Below are positions 25,570-33,606 of a stretch of 64,000 bases of DNA, piece after piece. The stretch lies in NCBI GenBank assembly GCA_964640435.1, contig CAZXFJ010000002.1, positions 4,992 to 68,991 of the forward strand. The letters run 5' to 3'. This DNA is from GWA1-39-11 sp964640435 (lineage in GTDB: Bacteria; Patescibacteriota; Microgenomatia; Levybacterales; GWA1-39-11). The notes beneath the pieces are model-generated. The model worked only from the letters and a program-made list of their open reading frames with translations. It made no database searches and had not been told where the DNA came from. The position numbers and the translations under genes were made by a program. Within the stretch, counting starts at the first letter, position 1. Every line of letters starts with the position of its first letter.

Positions 25570-26334
25570 ATGGATAAAATTTCAGTTCTTATAATTACAA
25601 AAAATGAAGAGGATGTTATAGGTGATTGTATAAAATCAGTTAAAGATTTTGCATCAGAGGTTATAGTTATAGATGGCGGTTCAACTGATAATACAATAAA
25701 AATAGCTGATAAGCTTGGTGCAAAGGTTATTAAGAATCCATTTAAAAATTTCTCCGATCAGCGAAACTTAGCACTCTCAGCCGCACATGAAAAATGGATT
25801 TTTTATATTGACTCAGATGAGCGAGCAAGCGATGAATTTGCTGCGGAGTTAAAAGAAAAGATTGCATTATTCGATGATCAAGATGATGTCGCGGGTTTTT
25901 GGGTGGAAAGAAAAACTTTTTATTTAGGTCGCGATTGGCATCTTAAAGATCGGGTTCAAAGGGTTTTTAAAAAGGACAAGTTAAAAGAATGGCATGGAGT
26001 TGTACATGAAACACCAGATGTTAATGGTAAATTATTTGAGATAGCTTCACCAATTCTTCATTATACCCATCGAAATATCGAGCAAATGTTAGCGAAAACA
26101 AATGAATGGTCAGAATATGAGGCAGAATTAAGATTTCGTGCTGGACATCCAAAAATGAGCTGGTGGCGTTTTCCACGAGTAATGATCAGTGCCTTCTTTG
26201 GATCGTACCTTCTAAATAATGGTTTTAGAAACGGTACAGCGGGATTAATTGAAGCTATATTTCAAAGCTACTCAATGTATATAACATATGCAAAGCTTTG
26301 GGAACTTCAAAACGGTAGAACTTCAAGTAGATAA
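25570..26334 (+). CDS. GT2 glycosyltransferase, WaaE/KdtX-like, copy 2
   Basis: The 254-residue enzyme has ISVLIITKNEEDVIGDCIKS, VIDGGSTDNT, NPFKNFSDQRN, WIFYIDSDERASD (D81xD83) and the late LLNNGFRNGTAGLIEAIF segment typical of WaaE-like proteins. It is likely a cytoplasmic transferase acting on a lipid-linked precursor. Its stop lies five bases from the stop of the convergent DUF5652-like gene; a 6-bp inverted repeat (26325-26330 and 26340-26345) spans both stops and may end both transcripts weakly. Confidence 0.86.
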   Translation: MDKISVLIITKNEEDVIGDCIKSVKDFASEVIVIDGGSTDNTIKIADKLGAKVIKNPFKNFSDQRNLALSAAHEKWIFYIDSDERASDEFAAELKEKIALFDDQDDVAGFWVERKTFYLGRDWHLKDRVQRVFKKDKLKEWHGVVHETPDVNGKLFEIASPILHYTHRNIEQMLAKTNEWSEYEAELRFRAGHPKMSWWRFPRVMISAFFGSYLLNNGFRNGTAGLIEAIFQSYSMYITYAKLWELQNGRTSSR

Positions 26335-26339
26335 TTTGC

Positions 26340-26573
26340 CTACTTACTTGGCATCCAGGATTTAATTTCTTTTACTGTTAGAGGTTTTGTAGCGAACTTA
26401 AATAAGTATATGATTTCAAGGATGCCAACAGTATTTAATACTAAAATTGCTATAAACCAATTACGTTGTTTAAGATGAGCAGATCGCCATAGAGCAAAAC
26501 CTTTCCACAGAAGAGACCAAATATACAAGATTAAAAAGAGATAGGGTGAATTTAATACAAAGTTACCATCCAT
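26340..26573 (-). CDS. DUF5652-like small membrane protein
   Basis: The 77-residue protein has two hydrophobic helices separated by LWRSAHLKQRNWF and a second helix VLNTVGILEIIYLFKF. The WKGFALW...WFIAI..NTVGILEIIYL pattern matches the DUF5652 family, which I know mainly from Patescibacteria. Function is unknown. It is the only minus-strand gene between 7118 and the window end and interrupts the glycan island. It has its own TATATT box six bases before the ATG and faces the GT4 promoter across an inverted repeat. Confidence 0.75.
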   Translation of the reverse strand: MDGNFVLNSPYLFLILYIWSLLWKGFALWRSAHLKQRNWFIAILVLNTVGILEIIYLFKFATKPLTVKEIKSWMPSK

Positions 26574-26579
26574 AAGGAC

Positions 26580-26609
26580 AATATATCACAATAAACCTTA
26601 ATTTAACAA
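26580..26609 (-). promoter_or_regulatory. Promoter of the DUF5652-like gene, leaderless type
   Basis: On the minus strand TTGTTA (26604-26609) and TATATT (26580-26585) are 18 bases apart; the -10 box ends six bases before the ATG at 26573. Confidence 0.5.
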
Positions 26610-26624
26610 CTATTTAGGTTGTTA
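26604..26624. repeat. Inverted repeat spanning two divergent -35 boxes
   Basis: TAACAAC (26604-26610) and GTTGTTA (26618-26624) are perfect inverted arms with a 7-base spacer. Each arm contains the TTGTTA -35 box of one of the two divergent promoters. It could be a regulator site controlling both genes. Confidence 0.5.
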
Positions 26625-26647
26625 TGCAGTACTTTAGTTGTTAGAAT
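26619..26647 (+). promoter_or_regulatory. Promoter of the GT4 gene, near-leaderless
   Basis: TTGTTA (26619-26624) and TAGAAT (26642-26647) are spaced by 17 bases; the -10 ends eight bases before the ATG at 26656. Confidence 0.55.
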
Positions 26648-26655
26648 TAAATATC

Positions 26656-27717
26656 ATGCGTATTGGAATATTTGACCCATATTTAGACGATCTTGGGGGT
26701 GGAGAAAAATATATGATGACAGTGGCATCATGCTTATCTCAAAATAATGATGTTACGGTATTTTGGAATAGTAAAGAGGATGTTGATGCTGTTTCAAAGC
26801 GATTTTCTTTGGATTTATCCAAAGTTAATGTTTCTGCAAATATTTTTTCACCCCATGTTAGCTTTATTAAGCGAATGATGGTATCAAAAAATTATGACGT
26901 AATAATATATTTATCAGATGGAAGTGTTCCAACCGTTCTTTCTAGGAAATTATTTCTACACATACAGCAACCACTTACTAATATTCATCCCAATATTAAA
27001 TTGCGCCTTAAAATGAAAAAGGTCAACAAAATATTTGTAAATTCATTCTTTACAAAAGACTTTGTTGATAAGGAGTTCGGAACTAATAGCGTTGTGGTAT
27101 ATCCGCCTGTAGAAATACATCATAAAAAAATTAAAAAAGAAAATTTCATATTACATGTTGGAAGGTTCAGGATTAAAGGATTTACCAACTTTAAAAAGCA
27201 AGACGTTTTAGTTGAGCAATTTAAGAAATTAGAGAAAGACGGGCTTAAGAACTGGAAGCTACTAATGGCTGTTTCTGTAAATCCTGGTGACGAAGAGTTA
27301 TTTGAAGAGTTTAGAAAGAGTGCTAATGGGGGCAATATTGAATTTCTTGTTAATAAGACAAACACGGAGCTATGGGAAATATATTCTGCCTCAAAAATAT
27401 ATTGGCATGCATCTGGTTTTGGCGAAGATCTAGATAAAAATCCCGAGATGGCTGAGCATTTTGGAATTTCAACTGTTGAAGCAATGGGATCAGGTTGTGT
27501 TCCTGTTGTTATTAACGCAGGTGGACAAAAAGAAATTGTCGAGGATAATGTTACAGGATTTTTATGGAACACGCTGGAAGAGTTACGCGAGAAAACACTT
27601 TTGCTTACAAATGAGGATAAAATCCGAGAGACCATGGCCGAAGAGGGGATAAAGCGCGCAAAGGATTTTTCAGATAAACGTTTTTATGAAGATATCGATA
27701 ATCTGGTAGGAAGATAA
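26656..27717 (+). CDS. GT4 glycosyltransferase, ALG11-like
   Basis: The 353-residue GT-B enzyme begins MRIGIFDPYLDDLGGGEKYM, a nucleotide-sugar GT4 start. It has VNSFFTKDFV, VVYPPVEI, the hinge ILHVGRFRIKGFTNFKKQD and the donor-binding HFGISTVEAMGSGCVPVV. The FFTKDFV/PPVEI/EHFGIS set is like ALG11-type alpha-mannosyltransferases. I chose the ATG at 26656 over the TTG at 26638 because the family start and the promoter spacing fit. It probably elongates a lipid-linked glycan in the cytoplasm. Confidence 0.87.
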   Translation: MRIGIFDPYLDDLGGGEKYMMTVASCLSQNNDVTVFWNSKEDVDAVSKRFSLDLSKVNVSANIFSPHVSFIKRMMVSKNYDVIIYLSDGSVPTVLSRKLFLHIQQPLTNIHPNIKLRLKMKKVNKIFVNSFFTKDFVDKEFGTNSVVVYPPVEIHHKKIKKENFILHVGRFRIKGFTNFKKQDVLVEQFKKLEKDGLKNWKLLMAVSVNPGDEELFEEFRKSANGGNIEFLVNKTNTELWEIYSASKIYWHASGFGEDLDKNPEMAEHFGISTVEAMGSGCVPVVINAGGQKEIVEDNVTGFLWNTLEELREKTLLLTNEDKIRETMAEEGIKRAKDFSDKRFYEDIDNLVGR

Positions 27718-27721
27718 ATGT

Positions 27722-29992
27722 ATGGAATTTATTAAAAGGAATGTTTTTCTAATTGTATTAGTAGTTTTATGTCTAGCGTTTTTCAATAAGACAATTTTGT
27801 CAGGCCTTTTACCAATACCTGCTGATACGATTGTTGGACTGTATTATCCTTTTCGCGACAATTATGTTAAAACAAATCCAAACGGATTACCATACAAAAA
27901 TTTTTTAATAACAGATCCCGTTAGGCAAACCTATCCTTGGAAGAATTTATCTATTAATTTAATTAAGAAAGCGCAACTGCCTTTATGGAATCCTTATAAT
28001 TTTTCAGGAACACCGTTACTAGCTAATTTCCAATCATCAGTTTTTTATCCATTTAATCTTCTCCTCCTTATCCTGCCATTTTCCATGGGTTGGGGTACAT
28101 TAATCATTTTACAGCCTATTTTAGGGGGAATATTCATGTTCTTATACTTGAAGAATTTGAGATTAAAAAATGAATCAAGCTTCTTGGGTTCAATTGTGTT
28201 TTCTTTTAGCGGGTTTTCAATAGCATGGCTTGAATGGGGAACTATATTTCAGACCGCCCTCTGGTTGCCATTAATACTTCTATCTGTTGATAAGATTATA
28301 AATAGAGAAGAAAAAATAAAAATAAAAGACTTAATAGTTTGGACTACAATATTAACTCTTTCACTTTCCTTTTCATTTTTTGCAGGTCATCTTCAAACAT
28401 TCTTTTATATATTTATTATTTCTGTCGCGTATATACTTTTCCGTTCCTTTGAACAAAAAAGTAAATTCAAATCATTACTATTTTTCATAATCCCATATCT
28501 ACTATTTGTTTTACTAACTTTTATTCAGTGGTATCCTACATTACAGTTTATTTTACTCTCGGCAAGAGATGCTGACCTTGTTTCATATAAAACTGTCGGA
28601 TGGTTTATTCCTCTGCAGAATATTATTCAATTTATCGCACCAGACTTTTTTGGTAATCCATCAACATTAAATTACTTTGGTGAATGGAATTATGGTGAGT
28701 TTATTGGATATGTTGGCATCATTCCCCTTATATTTGCTTTGTTTGCTATAGCTTTTAATAAAACAAAAGAGACACTTTTTTTCTTGATAGTACTTTTAAT
28801 TGCTTTAATTTTTGCTTTTCCAAATCCAGCTTCACAGATCCCCTTTATGCTAAATTTACCTTTTATTTCTACTGCTCAACCTACAAGGTTAATATTTTTA
28901 GCTGATTTTGCATTAGCAATTCTTGCCGCGGTTGGATTGGAAGAATATCTTAAAAGAAGTCGAAAAATTATTTTTATTCTTCCTATTTTTATTTTAATTA
29001 TTGCATGTCTTTGGGGTTTTACTCTAGCTCAAGGATTTGGTTTAGTTACAGCAGAAAATTTACAGGTAATAAAACAAAATTTAAAACTTCCAACTTTACT
29101 TGTATTTGCTTCAGTACTTATTCTTACTCTTCCAGTTATTAAAATTATCAATAAAGAAAAAAAGATATTGACTTTATTAGTAGTTGCTATTCTAGCAATA
29201 TCAATATTTGATCTTTTCAGATTTGGTTGGAAATTTGAATCTTTCTCTCCAGCTAGCTATCTTTTTCCCAATACCAAAGTAATATCATATATACAAAACC
29301 AGCCTGGTATTTATCGAACAATGTCTACAGACAGTAGAATATTTCCTCCTAATTTTTCTGTTATGTACAATATATATTCTCCAGACGGTTATGATCCTTT
29401 ATATCTCAGACGGTACGGTGAATTAATCGCAGCATATGCTCGGAATAAGCCGGATATTGCAACACCTCTTGGTTTTAACAGAATAGTTACACTTCAAAAT
29501 CCTGATTCAAGGATAGTCGATCTTTTAGGAATAAAATATGTTTTATCATTCGATGACCCACAGGTATCAAAACTATCAAAAGTCTACTCTGACGGAATTG
29601 TAAGCGTTTATCAGAATAATAGTGCACTCGAAAGAATATTCTTTGTTCCAACAACTAAGTTTGTGAATACTAATCAGGAAGCCATTGCTGAAATGTTTGA
29701 TATTAACTATTCATTTGACAAAAGAGCAATTGTCCAAGGTATGAGAACCCAAAACTATAAAAATAATTGGGATGTAGGAAAAGTGAAGATTAATGACTAT
29801 ACTCCCAATAAGGTTAATATAGCCACCAGCAATAAAGGAGATGGATTCCTTGTCTTAACAGACGCCTATTATCCTACATGGAGTGCAACGATCGATGGAG
29901 AGCCAGCTCAAATATTTATAACAGACTATGCATTTAGGGGAATAATTGTGCCAAAGGGTAATCATATAATAGAATTTATTAATGGTCTATGA
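27722..29992 (+). CDS. YfhO-like membrane protein (GT-C type), copy 3, C-terminally short
   Basis: The 756-residue protein has LPIPADTIVGLYYPFRDNY, TYPWKNLSINLIKKAQLP, LWNPYNFSGTPLLANFQS, IAPDFFGNP, GYDPLYLRRYGELIAAY and YYPTWSATIDG...FRGIIVPKGNH. It then stops at IIEFINGL. Copies 1 and 2 go on with FKPQSFYYG-type residues and a last transmembrane helix, so this copy has lost that helix. The TGA stop overlaps the ATG of the next GT2 (ATGA). Whether it still works cannot be told; the core is intact. Confidence 0.8.
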   Translation: MEFIKRNVFLIVLVVLCLAFFNKTILSGLLPIPADTIVGLYYPFRDNYVKTNPNGLPYKNFLITDPVRQTYPWKNLSINLIKKAQLPLWNPYNFSGTPLLANFQSSVFYPFNLLLLILPFSMGWGTLIILQPILGGIFMFLYLKNLRLKNESSFLGSIVFSFSGFSIAWLEWGTIFQTALWLPLILLSVDKIINREEKIKIKDLIVWTTILTLSLSFSFFAGHLQTFFYIFIISVAYILFRSFEQKSKFKSLLFFIIPYLLFVLLTFIQWYPTLQFILLSARDADLVSYKTVGWFIPLQNIIQFIAPDFFGNPSTLNYFGEWNYGEFIGYVGIIPLIFALFAIAFNKTKETLFFLIVLLIALIFAFPNPASQIPFMLNLPFISTAQPTRLIFLADFALAILAAVGLEEYLKRSRKIIFILPIFILIIACLWGFTLAQGFGLVTAENLQVIKQNLKLPTLLVFASVLILTLPVIKIINKEKKILTLLVVAILAISIFDLFRFGWKFESFSPASYLFPNTKVISYIQNQPGIYRTMSTDSRIFPPNFSVMYNIYSPDGYDPLYLRRYGELIAAYARNKPDIATPLGFNRIVTLQNPDSRIVDLLGIKYVLSFDDPQVSKLSKVYSDGIVSVYQNNSALERIFFVPTTKFVNTNQEAIAEMFDINYSFDKRAIVQGMRTQNYKNNWDVGKVKINDYTPNKVNIATSNKGDGFLVLTDAYYPTWSATIDGEPAQIFITDYAFRGIIVPKGNHIIEFINGL

Positions 29993-30954
29993 AAATTGAT
30001 ATAGTAATTCCTAATTATAATGGAGCAGAGCTAATTAAAAAAAATCTTCCGGATCTAATAGATGCTGTCGAAAAATATGATATTGGCAAGATAATTATAA
30101 GTGATGATTGTTCTCATGCAGAGGATTTTAAAAACCTTTCTGAATTTTTAAATATAGTTCGTCAAAAGACAAAAATAAAAATAGAGTTAATTGAAAATCT
30201 TAGAAATGTTGGTTTCTCTTCAAATGTAAATGTAGGTGTATCAAAGACCACAGCGGATTTTGTACTATTACTAAATACAGACGTATCTGCTAACGCTAAA
30301 TTCCTGGATGCTGCATTAAAAGATCTTGAGAATAATGAAAACTTATTTGGCGTTGGACTTATGGACAAGAGTGAAGAGAGAGGTAAAGTTGTTTTAAGGG
30401 GAAGAGGTTTAGCAACATGGAAAAGAGGGTTTTTAGTTCATAGAAGGGGTGAGGTTGATTCGAAAGATACCTTCTGGATTAGCGGTGGAAGTTGTATATT
30501 TAGAAGAGAATTGTTCATAAGGCTTGGGGGATTTGACCAAAGCTATAACCCATTCTATTGGGAAGATATCGATTTGTCATACAGGGCGAGAAAATCAGGT
30601 TATGAGGTAATGTTTGAGCCCGAAAGCGAAGTAATTCATAGGCATGAAGAGGGAACTATTAAGAGACATTTTAAGTCATCCCATATCAAAAAAATTGCAT
30701 ATCGAAATCAATTTGTTTTTGTTTGGAAAAATATAACAGACATAAAGCTTTTAATTTCGCACTTTTTCTGGCTTCCCGTCCATTTGATAAAAGCGATTTT
30801 ACGAATGGACCTTGCTTTCATAGCTGGATTTTTTGCTGCAATTAATAAAATTCCTGCTATAATCGGAAAACGAAGAAAGCAAAAAAAACTATACAAGAAA
30901 AAAGACGTAGAAATTATCCCAAATGAAATTATCAATACTAATTCCGGTATATAA
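29989..30954 (+). CDS. GT2 glycosyltransferase, WbbL/rhamnosyltransferase-like
   Basis: The 321-residue protein starts IDIVIPNYNGAELIKKNL and shows ISDDCSH, ENLRNVGFSSNVNVGV, LLNTDVSA (N96-T-D98), FWISGGSCIFRRELF and FYWEDIDLSYRARKSGYEV, the pattern of rhamnosyltransferase-like GT2 enzymes. A hydrophobic stretch near residues 255-285 may let it sit on the membrane. The last 32 bases overlap the start of the next GT2, an unusually long overlap. Confidence 0.85.
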   Translation: MKIDIVIPNYNGAELIKKNLPDLIDAVEKYDIGKIIISDDCSHAEDFKNLSEFLNIVRQKTKIKIELIENLRNVGFSSNVNVGVSKTTADFVLLLNTDVSANAKFLDAALKDLENNENLFGVGLMDKSEERGKVVLRGRGLATWKRGFLVHRRGEVDSKDTFWISGGSCIFRRELFIRLGGFDQSYNPFYWEDIDLSYRARKSGYEVMFEPESEVIHRHEEGTIKRHFKSSHIKKIAYRNQFVFVWKNITDIKLLISHFFWLPVHLIKAILRMDLAFIAGFFAAINKIPAIIGKRRKQKKLYKKKDVEIIPNEIINTNSGI

Positions 30955-31636
30955 CGAAGAAAAAACTATTAAAGCTGTATTAAAAAGTGTAGCAAAAGTA
31001 GAAATAAAAAAAACTCCTATAGAAATTGTAATTGTTGATGATGGATCATCAGATAAAACAGTTTCCTATATTAAAAAAATATTACCAAAGCTTAAGAGAG
31101 CTAAATTGATAATTCACCCAAAGAATAAAGGAAAAGGTTCTGCCTTAAGGACGGGAATTAAAAAGGCTCGAGGAGACTATATTATTATTCAAGATGCTGA
31201 CTTAGAGTACGATCCAAAATATATTCCAGAGCTTTTTAAGAACATAAAAACACGAGAAGAGGTAATTTACGGCACTCGGTTAAATAGAATGCCTCATTTT
31301 GATAATGAAGAAAGAAGAGCTCAATTTCTTTTACACTATATTGGAAACAGGTTTTTAAGTTTAGTAACAAGCATTTTGTATGGGCAATGGTTAACTGATA
31401 TTGAGACATGTTATAAGCTCTTCCCCAAAAAAGCTGTGCTAAAGATTAAAATAAGAGCTAAGGGATTTGAATTTGAACCTGAAATTACTGCTAAACTTAT
31501 TAAACAGGGATATAGAATTAAAGAAGTACCAATAACTACTAAACCGCGTGGTTATGATGAAGGTAAAAAATTACAAACAGTACGAGATGGCTATAAAGCT
31601 CTTTATTCTCTAATAAAGTACAGGTTTACAGACTAA
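30923..31636 (+). CDS. GT2 glycosyltransferase, DPM1-like
   Basis: The 237-residue protein has LSILIPVYNEEKTIKAVL, VIVDDGSSDKT (D39-D40), HPKNKGKGSALRTGI and QDADLEYDP (D91xD93). DIETCYKLFPKKAV and EVPITTKPRGYDEGKK fit polyprenyl-phosphate mannosyl/glucosyltransferase relatives. The ATG at 30923 lies inside the preceding gene, but the family N-terminus begins exactly there, so the overlap is real. It probably supplies a lipid-phosphate sugar to the membrane proteins around it. Confidence 0.87.
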   Translation: MKLSILIPVYNEEKTIKAVLKSVAKVEIKKTPIEIVIVDDGSSDKTVSYIKKILPKLKRAKLIIHPKNKGKGSALRTGIKKARGDYIIIQDADLEYDPKYIPELFKNIKTREEVIYGTRLNRMPHFDNEERRAQFLLHYIGNRFLSLVTSILYGQWLTDIETCYKLFPKKAVLKIKIRAKGFEFEPEITAKLIKQGYRIKEVPITTKPRGYDEGKKLQTVRDGYKALYSLIKYRFTD

Positions 31637-31653
31637 AAAACTTATTTTATTAT
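31625..31653 (+). promoter_or_regulatory. Promoter before the 644-residue membrane protein gene
   Basis: TTTACA (31625-31630) and TATTAT (31648-31653) are spaced by 17 bases; an overlapping TATAAT lies at 31651-31656. The ATG at 31672 is 15-18 bases on, so a short leader is expected here. Confidence 0.45.
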
Positions 31654-31671
31654 AATAATCGATAACAAAAA

Positions 31672-33606
31672 ATGAATTTATTAAGTGTCGATTTTATTGC
31701 ATCATTTTTTTATTTTTTACTAGCTATTTTTATCTCTTTTTATCTTCCTGGCTTTTTCTTTATCTCAAGGTTAAATTTACATAAATCTCAAGAAGTAATA
31801 TTAAGCATAACTACCGGCATGGTTTTGTTTGCTTTTCAGGGATTTATATTTGGGTACTTAAACTTACGTTTATTAACTTATGTATATCTTCTCCTATTCA
31901 TTGGGCTATATATTTGGAAAAAAAGAGCTAAAAAAATTTCTCTACCTTCACTGGATATAAAAAATGCAGACTATTTATTATTATTTATTTTGTTTGCCGG
32001 GGTTTTAACTCAAATTTTTTCAGTTTGGTTTAATGGGATAAAAATTTCGGAAGGACTTTATTTTTGTTGTGGATCAGTTCAGGATAGTGTTCTTCATCTT
32101 GCAATCACAGATGAAATAGTTAAGAGATTTCCTCCAAATGAACCCGGCATGTATGGACAACTGCTTACAAATTATCATTATTGGGGGAGTTTGGTTATCG
32201 GAGAACTGATAAGAATATTTAAGTTACCTCTAATATCAACAAACTATCAGTTTATGACAATATTTGTCTCCTTGATGCTTGGTTTAAATGCTTTGGTTTT
32301 TGCAAGTGTACTCAAAATAGGTAAGGGATTCGGTAGATGGTTATTATTCTTTCTTTATTTTGGATCGGATTTCATATGGGGTATTGTTGCAATTTTTAAT
32401 AGAGATTCAATTTTCTTTATGCGTCCACTTGAAAGTGGAGCACAGTTTTTAGAGAATTTACCTCGAGCATTTGCTGTTGTTGTTTTCTTCGCAGCATTTT
32501 CATTATTTTTGATATGGATAAAGAAAAAGGATTTGTATGTTGGACTTATTATGTCATTTCTTTTAGCAAGTCTTTTAGTTTTTAAAGTAAATATTGGAGT
32601 ATTTGCATTTTCTGGTTTGGCATTTTTGGGAATATACTACCTTTACAAAAGAGAGTACAAGATGTTGATACCACTGATCGTCGCTGTAATAATAGGTGCG
32701 ATTATTTATTTGCCAACAAACTCATCGTCAGGAGGTCTTTATTATACGGGCTTTTGGAGATTTGAGAATTTCGTTGTACAGCCATCGTTTAAATTGGATA
32801 GATTAGAATTAGCACGTTTAATTTATCTGCAACATGGAAATACACTTCGAGTGATTCAGTACGAGCTAATGTACATTTTCATCTTTATATTGGCTGTGTT
32901 TGGGACAAAGTTATTAGGATTTATTCAAACAAAAAAGTCTTTATCTCTTTTTCCAATCCAAATACATATAGTTTTTATACCAGCAATAATCATTAGTTTT
33001 ATTGCTGGAGCATTTTTTTCGCAGACGTCAGGAGGTTCTAATAGTTTTAACTTTATAGTCTCCGTTTATATTCTTGGTTCTATATATACCGCTCTTGCAT
33101 GTTTTTATTGGCTAAAAGGAAGAAATTTAATAAAAATATTACTAATAGTTTTGATTGTTGGATTAACACTCACGAGAAGTGTAGTTCAAACATATTCATA
33201 TATAGACGATATTTTGAATAAACGTGGCTATTTAATAAAAAATGAAGAACTAGCCGCTATAAACTATTTTTCATCTTTACCTTCAGGTTTAGTGATTGTA
33301 GATCCTAATCTTGAAATTGATAAGAATAGCCCGTACTTAACTTTTTTAACAGGGCACAGGATGTATTTATCAGGAATTATTAATGAGCTTGAGGCACACA
33401 ATATAGACTATAAAGATAGGTTAACAATTAGAGATGAAATTTTTAAGTCAAAAAATCCTGACAAAGTTGCTGATTTAATTGCTGAGAATGATATAAGATA
33501 TATATATCTTAAAAATAAAACAAAGCTTACAGCAACTGACTCGGCTAAGTTTTTGCCTGTAATTTTTCATAACGATATGATAAAAATTTTGGAGTTTAAA
33601 AAGTAA
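31672..33606 (+). CDS. Large polytopic membrane protein with soluble C-terminal tail
   Basis: The 644-residue protein has about 13 hydrophobic helices. Between helices lies an outer loop with CCGSVQDSVLHLAITDEI, RFPPNEPGMYGQLLTNYHYW and GSLVIGELIRIF, as in uncharacterised GT-C-fold membrane proteins where HLAIT and YHYW loops carry likely active-site residues. The last 120 residues are soluble: LPSGLVIVDPNLE, then LTGHRMYLSG and IRYIYLKNKTKLTA. That tail recurs in the proteins at 35274 and 46888. The next gene starts within the stop codon (TAATG). A glycosyltransferase role is inferred from architecture and context. Confidence 0.68.
   Translation: MNLLSVDFIASFFYFLLAIFISFYLPGFFFISRLNLHKSQEVILSITTGMVLFAFQGFIFGYLNLRLLTYVYLLLFIGLYIWKKRAKKISLPSLDIKNADYLLLFILFAGVLTQIFSVWFNGIKISEGLYFCCGSVQDSVLHLAITDEIVKRFPPNEPGMYGQLLTNYHYWGSLVIGELIRIFKLPLISTNYQFMTIFVSLMLGLNALVFASVLKIGKGFGRWLLFFLYFGSDFIWGIVAIFNRDSIFFMRPLESGAQFLENLPRAFAVVVFFAAFSLFLIWIKKKDLYVGLIMSFLLASLLVFKVNIGVFAFSGLAFLGIYYLYKREYKMLIPLIVAVIIGAIIYLPTNSSSGGLYYTGFWRFENFVVQPSFKLDRLELARLIYLQHGNTLRVIQYELMYIFIFILAVFGTKLLGFIQTKKSLSLFPIQIHIVFIPAIIISFIAGAFFSQTSGGSNSFNFIVSVYILGSIYTALACFYWLKGRNLIKILLIVLIVGLTLTRSVVQTYSYIDDILNKRGYLIKNEELAAINYFSSLPSGLVIVDPNLEIDKNSPYLTFLTGHRMYLSGIINELEAHNIDYKDRLTIRDEIFKSKNPDKVADLIAENDIRYIYLKNKTKLTATDSAKFLPVIFHNDMIKILEFKK

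Noticed and set aside
27120..27635. Open frame of 171 codons on the minus strand inside the GT4 gene
   Set aside because: Antisense shadow of a clear GT4; its Ser-rich product matches no known pattern.
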